Below, piece by piece: positions 37,401 to 45,331 of a stretch of DNA of 64,000 bases (position 1 is its first letter; each line of letters starts with the position of its first letter). The translations under genes were made by a program, and so were the position numbers. The notes under the pieces are model-generated. The model searched no databases. It was not told the DNA's origin and saw only the letters and a list, made by a program, of their open reading frames with translations. This DNA comes from Streptomyces aurantiogriseus. Its GTDB lineage: Bacteria; Actinomycetota; Actinomycetes; Streptomycetales; Streptomycetaceae. The stretch lies in contig NZ_BMSX01000028.1 of NCBI RefSeq assembly GCF_014649375.1, positions 1 to 64,000 on the forward strand, read 5' to 3'.

Positions 37401-40400
37401 GTCCTCCGCATGGATGTCCCACAGGCCACGGTGGAGTGACCGGCCGGAAGCGTCGCCGGTGGTCGGCTCGCCGGTACGCGGCAGGCACTGGACCCGGCAT
37501 TCGGCAGGGGCGGGAGCGCGCAGCTGTACCTGCAGGGACTGTACGGAGACCGGAACGTCCTCCGTTGCGGACGGTGCGGGGTCCGCCCCGGGTACCTCCC
37601 CGTCCGTGCGGTCCCGACCGGCCGGCGCGTGCAGGACGGTGTGGAGGAGCTTGCCGTGCGGTCGTCGGTCCGGTGCGTGTTCCTCGGCAGTGGGGACGGG
37701 GAGGCCGACCTCGAAGGGAGCGGCCCCTCCCGGTCCACGACGCGTCAGCGGTTCGGGTCTGGTGAGAACGCGGGCAGAGGCATGGCACAGCCAGGCGCCG
37801 GATGCGGATCGTGAGTGGATGCCGACGGTTGCCTGATCGCGTCCCGCCGGCTCCCAGACGGTCGTGACAGGCGTCCTCGCGGAGATCGGCAGCCAGTGAT
37901 GAACTGCCAGGTTCTCGATGCGTACTGCCTCGATGGCCGTGGCGCTCGTGGCGGTCGCCGCAGCGATCACGAGCTCCGCGCAGGCGGGCAGCGACAGAAC
38001 CGGTCTGCCGTGCAGCGTGGCAGGCTGCTGGTTCCAGCCGTCGGTACCGAGGTCGCCGTGCCACAGGACACGGTCCGTGCCGGGATCCTCCACCCGCGCG
38101 CCCAGCAGGGAGTGGCCGCCTGCGCCGGACGGCCGCCTCGACAGGCTGCCGCTACGGAACCAGTGAGGGACATGACGCCAGGGAGGGCTCGGCACTGTCA
38201 CCCGCTTGCCTTCCGGCCACAGTTGCCGGGCCAGGCCTTCCGTTCCGGACAGGTGGAGCTCCGCGAGTGCGGTGCGCAGCTGCACGCTTTCATCGCTGTT
38301 CCGGTGAACCGTCGGCAGCACGCGACCGCACCCTGGGGACACCGCGTCAAGCGTCTCGCTGATCGGGACGACGGCGATGGGGTGCGGTGAGATCTCCAGG
38401 AAGACGTCGTGGCCGTCGGCCGCCGCGGCTGCGACCGCCTGCTGGAAGCGAACAGGACGGCGGACGTTGGCGCACCAGTAGTCCGCGTCCGCGTGGACGT
38501 CGGCGCGCGCGTCGTCGAGGACCGTCCCGTACCAGGGGATGGTCGCGCTGCGTGGGCTGATGCCGTCGAGGGCGTCGCGCAGCGCGGGAAGGACTGGATC
38601 GACTGCCGGGGAATGGCCGGCGGCGCGGACAGAGAGGAGGCGGGCGAGTCGCCCCTGCCCCTCGAGTTCCTCGACCAGACGCGCAACCGGTTCGCTGGGA
38701 CCGGTGACGGTGCAACGCTGCGGCGAGGCGTACACCGCGATGCCGACATCCGGATAACGGCCGAGGATGTCCGCGCGGGCTTCCTCCGGCAGCTCCACGG
38801 CAGCCATGGCGCCGGCCTGCTCCTGGTCGATGGCCGCGAGCCGGGTGGAGCGGTTGAGGATCACTCGTAGGCCGTCGCGGGTGTCGAGAGCGCCGGCGAC
38901 CACGGCCGCGGTCACCTCTCCCATCGAGTGTCCGATGACGGCGGCGGGTTCGACTCCGTAGGCGCGCAACGTGTTCGCCAGGGCGAGTTGCAGGCCGAAG
39001 AGGAGCGGCTGTGTGCGGTCGACGCTCGTGCCCTGGTCCGTACGGGAGATCAGGTCCCTCAGAGGACTGCCCGTCTCCGCCTCGAAGACCGGGTCCAGTT
39101 CCCCTACGGAGGCGGCGAAGACGGGATCGTCGGCCAGCAGCCGGCGGCCCATCCCGTCCCACTGGGAGCCGTAACCGGAGAAGACGAGAACCGGTCTGCG
39201 GGGAGTCTTCCGGTCTGTTTCAGAATCCTGTGCTGTCCGTGGTGCCACGACGCACGCCGGGCTCTCGCCCTTGGCGAGCGCTACGAGTGCTGCGGTGAGG
39301 TCGTGTCGCCCTCGGCCGACGACGGCGGCGCTTGCCGGTCCCCTGCGTTGGTGTGCGAGCGTGTGGCAGACATCCGCGAGCGGCAGCGCACCGCCCTGCG
39401 CGTTCAGCCAATGGGCGAGACCGGTGGCGACATCGCCGAGCCGGTCCTGTGAACGTGCGGTGACCACCAGGATGTGCGGAACACCCTCTGCGGTGCGCTC
39501 CCGCCCGTCCGTGTCGCCCCGATGGCTGGGCTCGGGTGCCTCGGCGGGCAACGGAGCCGGCTGGGGCGCCTGCTCGAGGATGGCATGAGCGTTGGTGCCT
39601 CCGAACCCGAAGGCCGAAACACCCGCCAGAGCGGGGCGCCCGCGTTCGGCCGGCCAGGGCGTCGGCTCGGCGACGACGCGCAGTCCCAGCTCGGTGAAGT
39701 CGATGTGCGGATTGGGGCTTTGGAAGTGGAGGCTGGCAGGCAGCTTTCCGTGGTGGAGCGAGAGCACCGTCTTGATGAGGCCTACGATCCCCGCTGCGCC
39801 CTCCAGATGCCCCAGATTGCTCTTGACCGAGCCGATCAGCAGGGGTTGGCCGGCGGGGCGGTCACGGCCCAGGACGGCACCCAGGGCTCCCGCCTCGATG
39901 GGGTCACCCAGCAGCGTTCCGGTGCCGTGGGCTTCGACATAGCCGATGTCGGCTGCTTCGGTGCCGGCGTCGCGCAGAGCGCTGCGCAGCAGTGCCTCCT
40001 GGGCGGCCGGGTTGGGTGCCATGAGCCCGGCCGAGCGGCCGTCCGAGTTGACCGCTGTCCCGCGGATGACGGCCAGAATCCTGTCGCCGTCGCGCTGGGC
40101 GTCGGTGAGTCGTTTGAGGACGACGACGCCGCACCCTTCCCCGCGCACGATGCCGTCGGCCCTCGCGTCGAACGGCTTGCATCTGCCGTCCGGTGCCAAC
40201 ACGCCGATCTGGTCGAAGTTGGCGGTGACGGCCGGCGAGAGCAGCACGTTGACCCCGGCGGCCAGGGCGGTGTCGCATTCACCGTTGCGGAGGCTGCGGC
40301 ACGCCTGGTGCACGGCGACGAGGGACGAGGAACAGGCGGAGTCGATCGTCATGCTCGGGCCGCGGAGGTCGAGCAGGTAGGACATGCGGTTTGCGGCAAT

Positions 40401-41228
40401 GCTGCCTGCCGCCCCGGTGCTCGTCCACGGCGTGACCTCCGACAGGTCCGCTGTGGTCAGATGTCCGTACTCGAGCGCGCTGAGACCGACGAACACGCCG
40501 GTGGCACTGCCGTGGAGGGACGGAAGCGGGATTCCCGCGTGGTCGAGGGCCTCGCACCCCACTTCGAGCAGGAGTCTTTGCTGAGGGTCCATGACGTCGG
40601 CTTCCCCGGGCTCGATCCCGAAGAAATCCGCGTCGAAGCCCTCGACGTCATCCAGGAAAGCACCCCAGCGAGTGGTGCGTGCCAGCACTGCCGCGGTCTC
40701 GGACGCCCCGTCGTCGAAGTCCTCCCAGCGTTCGTCCGGGACCTGGCCCACGGCGTCCTTCCCTGCGAGCAGCCCCTCCCAGAAGGCGTCAGGCCCATGG
40801 ATGCCGCCGGGAAGACGGCATCCGATACCGAGCACCGCGATCGCGTGGGATCCGGTGTGGTCCATGCCCTCGGCTTCCGTCGGGGCGCAGGCGGACCGTT
40901 CCGGCGGGTTTCCCGGTGCCAGGCTGCGGACCAGTTGCTCGATGCTCGGGTTCTCCCACACCAAGGTGGCGGGGAGTGTCCTGTTGAGCAGCTGTTCCAG
41001 TCGTCCGCTGAGACCGACCGCTTGGCGCGAGGTGAGTCCGTACTCGGTCAGGGGACGCTCGCCGTCGAGCTCGTCGCCGGGTACGCCGCACAGGTCTGCG
41101 ACCAGATGGCGCAGCATGGAGCGAATCTCGGCGGCGGCCGGCGTCGCGGTACCCGGAGCCCCTGTGGGAGGGGGATGCTCAGCGCTCGGTGGCCGGGCTT
41201 CCGCCTCCCCTCCACGTGCGGTGGTCAT
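34467..41228 (-). CDS. Single-module type I PKS of Pks13-like layout (ACP-KS-AT-DH*-KR-ACP-carrier*-TE)
   Basis: This is a 2253-residue synthase. An N-terminal ACP has its carrier Ser at about 67 ('TEYGLTSRQAV'). KS covers about 128-560 with Cys299 ('DSACSSS'), His434 ('EAHGTGT') and His474 ('NLGHLEGAAG'). AT covers about 678-1000 with Ser768 ('GHSMGE') and specificity box 'RAAGHS' at 868-873, neither the usual malonyl nor methylmalonyl form. A hot-dog DH-like region (1035-1300) lacks the catalytic His. KR covers about 1515-1700 ('TGGLTGLG', Tyr near 1666). ACP2 has Ser1822 ('GLDSLMT'). A second carrier-like fold reads 'GGDQR' at 1929-1933 instead of GGDS. TE has Ser2062 ('GWSFGG'). Loading through the first ACP by the coupled FAAL, one condensation, ketoreduction and TE release or transfer is the likely path. 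The ATG overlaps the FAAL stop (ATGA). Confidence 0.93.
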   Translation of the reverse strand: MTTARGGEAEARPPSAEHPPPTGAPGTATPAAAEIRSMLRHLVADLCGVPGDELDGERPLTEYGLTSRQAVGLSGRLEQLLNRTLPATLVWENPSIEQLVRSLAPGNPPERSACAPTEAEGMDHTGSHAIAVLGIGCRLPGGIHGPDAFWEGLLAGKDAVGQVPDERWEDFDDGASETAAVLARTTRWGAFLDDVEGFDADFFGIEPGEADVMDPQQRLLLEVGCEALDHAGIPLPSLHGSATGVFVGLSALEYGHLTTADLSEVTPWTSTGAAGSIAANRMSYLLDLRGPSMTIDSACSSSLVAVHQACRSLRNGECDTALAAGVNVLLSPAVTANFDQIGVLAPDGRCKPFDARADGIVRGEGCGVVVLKRLTDAQRDGDRILAVIRGTAVNSDGRSAGLMAPNPAAQEALLRSALRDAGTEAADIGYVEAHGTGTLLGDPIEAGALGAVLGRDRPAGQPLLIGSVKSNLGHLEGAAGIVGLIKTVLSLHHGKLPASLHFQSPNPHIDFTELGLRVVAEPTPWPAERGRPALAGVSAFGFGGTNAHAILEQAPQPAPLPAEAPEPSHRGDTDGRERTAEGVPHILVVTARSQDRLGDVATGLAHWLNAQGGALPLADVCHTLAHQRRGPASAAVVGRGRHDLTAALVALAKGESPACVVAPRTAQDSETDRKTPRRPVLVFSGYGSQWDGMGRRLLADDPVFAASVGELDPVFEAETGSPLRDLISRTDQGTSVDRTQPLLFGLQLALANTLRAYGVEPAAVIGHSMGEVTAAVVAGALDTRDGLRVILNRSTRLAAIDQEQAGAMAAVELPEEARADILGRYPDVGIAVYASPQRCTVTGPSEPVARLVEELEGQGRLARLLSVRAAGHSPAVDPVLPALRDALDGISPRSATIPWYGTVLDDARADVHADADYWCANVRRPVRFQQAVAAAAADGHDVFLEISPHPIAVVPISETLDAVSPGCGRVLPTVHRNSDESVQLRTALAELHLSGTEGLARQLWPEGKRVTVPSPPWRHVPHWFRSGSLSRRPSGAGGHSLLGARVEDPGTDRVLWHGDLGTDGWNQQPATLHGRPVLSLPACAELVIAAATATSATAIEAVRIENLAVHHWLPISARTPVTTVWEPAGRDQATVGIHSRSASGAWLCHASARVLTRPEPLTRRGPGGAAPFEVGLPVPTAEEHAPDRRPHGKLLHTVLHAPAGRDRTDGEVPGADPAPSATEDVPVSVQSLQVQLRAPAPAECRVQCLPRTGEPTTGDASGRSLHRGLWDIHAEDAGGRELIVAQGMRLRAIEPAEVPQPLEETTYEIEWEKAPVALPSPPTHVLLLTDQSDGSGNPYAAPLKSALQEQGVEVAIADRRADSFDSLLETWREETHDGRAALVMLLTDGAEPTGACPGLHAAADVARRLASDPRHLSVPRLWLVTERAQSVVPGETGNPDLASLRGLVRVLALEHPALRATLVDIDVQPGLVDDLALELLSDGEADEVAWRGGTRFVARLAAADSNDAPVRVPFARPDGAYIVTGGLTGLGLATTRRLAEQGAGRIVLNGRRTPSPATQAVLTALGELGTSLVVVQGDVAQPGVAARLVEAALSEGHALCGVAHAAAVIHDHMITDLQSSDIDAVFRPKVTGALQLEAATAGHDLDWWLAYSSAAALFGSPGQAAYAAANAWLDAHAHRRRAVGLPATAIAWGPWAEVGAAPQNPAVNSALALEPITLAEGLDALQALATRGRAHTGVVHLDARRVLEAFPGLDAVPFFAGVLRASGLPDDDWDGPGGIETLGEAAPAKVYERLVKRTAAVMGRAVQDLDENTPLTDLGLDSLMTVRIQNAAKQDFAVALPAPFLLRGASLRALGDAVLRELGLVRSDPSDATAAGQPAGQERVSTGTIPALPTTLGPRDAAERLVAGVWNEILGRRPEDVNQDFIAAGGDQRTAHDVVEGIRRRLDATAPHLTAEHVLAHSTVATLAELIRPVVNGTGESVLRVLRDVQPGAHRPALFTFHPAGGPTSVYRPLVQLLPTTQPVYGFDRVDSLRTMEEKADHYLGLIRELQPQGPYHLLGWSFGGCLAYEVARRLRETDEAVGFLGLVDTILQAALPGLDSKEMLIKRFGRFAEYVEKTYGHRLDLPYEELAATPDEQQIDVVMRRVAEAGLDMSPGIMEHQRTSYVDARVGERYRPQPYPGHVVLYRAQEAQRLTTALDPRYVRSEADLGWAPLCPSLEVVPVPGDHLSLIDPPHVEVIARHLTKALDRQGT

Positions 41229-43006
41229 GCCGTACCAGATCCCTTCACTGCCGCGTGCTTCGCAGCCGCCCAGGTGCCGGCGAGGTAGTGCGCACGGCAG
41301 GCGCTGCGGGCCACTTTGCCGCTGGTCGTGCGGGGTACGCTGCCGGGTGGGGCGTAGACGAAGTCGTGAACGGCGATACCGTGGGCGGCTGCGACAGCCC
41401 CCCGTACGGCCCGGGTCACCTCGTCCAGACGGGTGTGCGGGTCGGTGACAGCGGGGGCGTGCTCGGCGACCACGACAAGCCGTTCGCCCTCGTCGGTGGA
41501 CACGGCGAACGCGGCCGTGTGGTGGCGCCGGATGGCGGGGTGTGCCTCCTGCACGGTGAGTTCGATGTCGTGCGGATAGTGGTTGGTGCCGTCGACGATC
41601 ACCAGGTCCTTGATCCGACCGGTGACATAGAGCTGCTTGTCGTGCCACATTCCCAGGTCGCCCGTGCGCAGCCAGCGCTGTGCCGGATCGGCCGGGTCTC
41701 CGCCGTCCATGACGGCACCGAAGGTTTCCCCGTCGTGCGGGCGGCCCCAGTACCCGCGTCCGATGTTCGGACCCCGTAGCCAGATCTCCCCGACCGTCCC
41801 GTCCTCCTGCCGACGGCCGGTGGCCGGATCGACGACGGCCACTTCCTGATTCGTCGGTCGGCCGCAGGCAACCAGCTCGGTGATGGATCCGCCTTCGGTC
41901 GGCTCAGCGACACGCGCGATGCCCTCCGCCAGCAGGTTCCGGTCGAAGGGGGTGACTGTCGGGTCCTCCCCGGCCGGCGATGCTGCGACGAACACGGTCG
42001 CTTCCGCGAGGCCGTAGGAGGGGCGCATGGTTGTCCTGCGGACGCCGAACGGCGCGAAGGCCTCATGGAAGCGTTCGAGAGTCCGTGGGTTGACGGGTTC
42101 GCTGCCGTTGATCAGGGCGGCGACCGATCCGAGGGACAGGCCGGCCCGTTCCTCGGGTGGCACTCGCTGAACGCAGTAGTCGTAGGCGAAGTTGGGGGCG
42201 GCTGTGCAGGCTCCGCCGTGGCGTGTGAGCAAGCGGAGCCATCGGGCCGGTTGCTGGACGAAAGCCAGCGGATCCATGAAGACGGACTGCAGATGGCCCA
42301 CCACGGGCATGGCGATCATCAACACCAGACCCATGTCGTGATACAGCGGGAGCCAGCCGACGGCGCAGTTGCGCCCGCTGCGGAGGTCGTACGCTTCCAG
42401 TGCCTGCCGCGCGTTGACGCAGACGTTGGCATGGGTGATCTCCACCCCGGACGGCATCCTCGTCGATCCGGACGTGTACTGCAGGTAGGCGCAGTCCTCG
42501 GGCTGTGGCTCAGGGGCTGTCCGAGCCTCCGTACCCGCGGTTCCAGCGGCTTGCGTCAGGTCCTCGACGCTCACGACGCGCATGCGGGAAGCAAGCCCGT
42601 GGCCAGTGCAGAAGTCGGCCACCGCTTCCCGTTGCTCCGGGGCGGAGAGGGCGAGCGCGGGTGCCGCATCGGCCAGCACAGCCGCCAGTTTTTCGCCGTG
42701 GCCGGGCAAACCGGGTGGGAAGAGCGGTACGGCGATCGCGCCCGCGCACACGGCACCCAGGAATCCGACCACGTAGTCGAGGCCCTGCGGCGCGACGATG
42801 GCTACTCGCTCGCCCACCGCGCCCGCCCGGCGCAGCCCTGCTGCCACTGTCCGTACCTGTGTGTCCAGCTCGCTCCACGTCAGCTCGGCGGACGTCCCGT
42901 CCCTGTCGGCGCCGAAGTCTACGAAGGTGAACGCCACTTCATCGGGTGTCTGCTGGGCGGAAAGGGCCAAATGGTGGCTGAGCGTATCGCCCTTGGCTGA
43001 CGGCAT
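41225..43006 (-). CDS. Fatty acyl-AMP ligase (FAAL, FadD32-like)
   Basis: The 593-residue ANL-family enzyme has the early segment 'DTLSHHLALSAQQTPDEVAFTFVD' typical of FAALs, the ATP loop 'LQYTSGSTRMPSGVEITHAN' near 175-194, 'GWLPLYHDMGLVLMIAMPV', 'MRPSYGLAEATVFVAAS', and the C-terminal Lys near 564 in 'TTSGKVARSACRAHYL'. FAALs make acyl-adenylates and pass the acyl chain directly to an acyl carrier protein, rather than to CoA. Here the acceptor is almost certainly the N-terminal ACP of the overlapping PKS. The ATG at 43006 is 344 bases from the divergent exporter gene. Confidence 0.93.
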   Translation of the reverse strand: MPSAKGDTLSHHLALSAQQTPDEVAFTFVDFGADRDGTSAELTWSELDTQVRTVAAGLRRAGAVGERVAIVAPQGLDYVVGFLGAVCAGAIAVPLFPPGLPGHGEKLAAVLADAAPALALSAPEQREAVADFCTGHGLASRMRVVSVEDLTQAAGTAGTEARTAPEPQPEDCAYLQYTSGSTRMPSGVEITHANVCVNARQALEAYDLRSGRNCAVGWLPLYHDMGLVLMIAMPVVGHLQSVFMDPLAFVQQPARWLRLLTRHGGACTAAPNFAYDYCVQRVPPEERAGLSLGSVAALINGSEPVNPRTLERFHEAFAPFGVRRTTMRPSYGLAEATVFVAASPAGEDPTVTPFDRNLLAEGIARVAEPTEGGSITELVACGRPTNQEVAVVDPATGRRQEDGTVGEIWLRGPNIGRGYWGRPHDGETFGAVMDGGDPADPAQRWLRTGDLGMWHDKQLYVTGRIKDLVIVDGTNHYPHDIELTVQEAHPAIRRHHTAAFAVSTDEGERLVVVAEHAPAVTDPHTRLDEVTRAVRGAVAAAHGIAVHDFVYAPPGSVPRTTSGKVARSACRAHYLAGTWAAAKHAAVKGSGTA

Positions 43007-43243
43007 CGGATCACCATGCCTTCATTGAAGTCGGACAGCATGATGGGCTCTCCCGCGGTCCGGCCGATTCACCATCACGGGGGCGGTCTGCAGCACTGGG
43101 AAGCATGGGTGCGGGGGGTGCTTCCGTTCATTCCGGCCATGCCTGAGAAGCCCGTATTTCAAGGTCAGCGAAACACGAACCCGTGATCTTGGTCGGACGA
43201 CACGCCGTTTCCGTTGCGCGGATGCCGCGCGTGGCGTGTCAAC

Positions 43244-43292
43244 TTGAGTCCACCGACTTGCTCCGTACGATGAATTGACTCTCCCTCAATTC
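43244..43292 (+). promoter_or_regulatory. Promoter and adjoining operator for the MFS exporter
   Basis: A -35-like TTGAGT (43244-43249) and a -10-like TACGAT (43266-43271) are 16 bases apart. An inverted repeat follows at once: gaattga at 43272-43278 and tcaattc at 43286-43292, with a 7-base spacer. A repressor there would block transcription start. This is inferred from sequence only. The rest of the 344-base gap, including a probable FAAL promoter near 43025-43100, shows no gene. Confidence 0.55.
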
Positions 43293-43350
43293 GAGCCCGC
43301 TCGGGCTGCCTGCCACCCATCGATCCGAGTCGACTTCCAAGGCAAGGTTG

Positions 43351-44970
43351 ATGAGCCGACTGCGCGGACTCAGCGTTCTGGTGGCAATGATCCTGCCGTC
43401 CTTCATGACGGCTCTCGACAACACCATCGTCAACGTTGCGTTTCCGCAAATTCAAGAAGAGCTGAGCCTCGGCGAGCCCGGCCTGAAGTGGGTTGCCACG
43501 ATGTACCCGCTCGCTTTTGCCAGCTTCCTCCTGCTGGGGGGCCGCTGCGCGGATTCCAGAGGGCGGCGCCCCACACTGCTGTCGGGCATCACCCTCTTCA
43601 CGGTTTCCTCGCTGCTGTGCAGCGTGTCCACCAGCGGTCCGGTACTGATCGTCTGTCGGGGTCTGCAGGGAGTGGGAGCGGCTCTCATCACGCCGGCCTC
43701 ACTTGCGGTGCTGTCCCACGACCTGCTCCCCCGCGCGCGTCACGCAGGCGTCAGCGCACTGACCGCGGCGCTGGCCGTCGCACTCGCCTGCGGTCCTGTG
43801 ATCTCTGGCCTCATCACAGAACACCTGGGATGGAACTGGCTGTTCGCGATCAACGTGCCCCTCGGGATCCTTTCCCTTATCGTGACGGTCGCCGCAATCC
43901 CTCGCTCCTCCGAACGCAGCGACGCTGCCCCGCGTCAGGTCCCGGGCGCCACTTTTCCACTCCCCACAGTGACGCTGACCTGTCTCTTCTTCGGCGGATT
44001 CGCCTACTGCCTCATCGAAGGTCCCCGCTTCGGATTCACGGCCGTGAGAATCGTTGTCCCAGGAATCGTCTCCCTCATCTGTGTGATTGCCGTCGTCCTG
44101 ACGGTGTCATCGAAGAGGAACACACCGCTTGTTGACCTGTTTCACCGACGGGCGTTCGTGGGAGGAATTGTCACCCAGTTGCTCTGGGGCCTGGGAGTCA
44201 CTGGTGTCTTCTTCTTCACTTCACAGTTCCTGCAGAATGTGCTGGGCTTCAGCCCCACGTCCGCCGGTCTGACGTTCACGCCCGTGGCGTCGGCCCTGCT
44301 CGTGACCGCCGTACTGGTCCCGAGAATGGTCCGGCGGTGGGGCGACGGCCGGGTGTCGGCAGTGGGACTGCTTCTCGTGGCCCTGGGACTGTTGCTCGTG
44401 GCCCGGGGCAGCGCGGCCGGCGGCTTCGCCGACCTGTTGCCCGGGCTGGCAGGCATCGGCATCGGCTCCGCCATGGCCGTTCCGGTGACGACGCGGGCTC
44501 TGGAGTCCGCTCCCGCTCAGACGTCAGGTATCGCCGCCGGCCTGTTCAGCGCTACACGCGAAGCTTCGGGCGTCCTCGGCATCGCGGTGGTGGGTGTGAT
44601 CGTCACGTACGGGCAACACTCGGCGGCTTCCGCGGGAGCCGACGCCGACGGGGCGTTTCTGACGGGATACCGAGCGGGGCTCTGTACCGCTGCCGCGCTG
44701 GTGGCGATCGGCGCACCGGTGGCCATGTACACGTTGCGAAGTCCGCGCCCACATGGATCGGAAGGGCCGCCGCCGTCCGGGTTCCCGGGCTTCGATGTGG
44801 TGCGGCGGGGCTACGCCCGCGATCAGGTCGACCGCTATCTCGAAGCCCTCTCTCAATCCGACTCGGCAGCGAGCCCACCTCTCTTCCAGGTCGTGGGGCG
44901 AGGTTACGACTGCCGGCAGGTCGATGTGCGCATCAGGCAGCTCCTGGCGGACAGAGGCGTCAGCTGGTAA
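43351..44970 (+). CDS. DHA2-type MFS exporter with DivIVA-like C-terminal motifs
   Basis: This 539-residue 14-helix drug:H+ antiporter-type transporter has motif C and related signatures 'LPSFMTALDNTIVNVAFPQI', 'LLGGRCADSRGRRPTLL' and 'GLQGVGAALITPASLAVL'. After the last helix, the cytosolic tail (about 477-539) carries two copies of a pattern known from DivIVA/Wag31 N-termini: 'FDVVRRGYARDQVDRYLEAL' and 'FQVVGRGYDCRQVDVRIRQL'. DivIVA marks cell poles in actinobacteria, so the tail may place the exporter at growing tips. ATG 43351 was chosen; TTG 43348 is directly before it. Divergence from the FAAL/PKS genes suggests that it exports their product. Confidence 0.9.
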   Translation: MSRLRGLSVLVAMILPSFMTALDNTIVNVAFPQIQEELSLGEPGLKWVATMYPLAFASFLLLGGRCADSRGRRPTLLSGITLFTVSSLLCSVSTSGPVLIVCRGLQGVGAALITPASLAVLSHDLLPRARHAGVSALTAALAVALACGPVISGLITEHLGWNWLFAINVPLGILSLIVTVAAIPRSSERSDAAPRQVPGATFPLPTVTLTCLFFGGFAYCLIEGPRFGFTAVRIVVPGIVSLICVIAVVLTVSSKRNTPLVDLFHRRAFVGGIVTQLLWGLGVTGVFFFTSQFLQNVLGFSPTSAGLTFTPVASALLVTAVLVPRMVRRWGDGRVSAVGLLLVALGLLLVARGSAAGGFADLLPGLAGIGIGSAMAVPVTTRALESAPAQTSGIAAGLFSATREASGVLGIAVVGVIVTYGQHSAASAGADADGAFLTGYRAGLCTAAALVAIGAPVAMYTLRSPRPHGSEGPPPSGFPGFDVVRRGYARDQVDRYLEALSQSDSAASPPLFQVVGRGYDCRQVDVRIRQLLADRGVSW

Positions 44971-45331
44971 CCGCCTGGGGCATCGCGCGGGCTGCGGTGC
45001 CTCGCCCCGGGCTGCGTCCAGGGCTCCGAGCTCGTCCTGCCGGGGCGGCGAGCGGCCCCATCTCTGTGAAGGCGGGGGCCTGCTCGGCGACCAGTTCGAA
45101 GGTGTGCGTTGTCCTGACGGCACCAGGGCGATGCCTACTCCGTAGGTGAGTCAGCCGTGGGGTGGATAAGGAAACGCAGTTTCCATGTCGTCAGCCGTGC
45201 GTGCCCCGCGGAATCCGGATGCCCCTTGCCGAGGGCGTGGCCAACGTGGGGCGGAGAAATCCCTCCGGCGAGAAACGCAACCCGCCCGCCCCGACCAGCA
45301 TCGACGCACATGCCTTTGGCATAATCCGCGC
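44971..45331. other. Intergenic region with a faint coding relic
   Basis: No intact gene. On the minus strand around 45060-45150 two adjacent frames read 'TYGVGIALVPSG' and 'TTHTFELVAEQAPAFTEMGP', which may be remains of a small gene, unrecognised. The promoter of the following nuclease-like gene should lie in 45200-45320. Confidence 0.3.
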
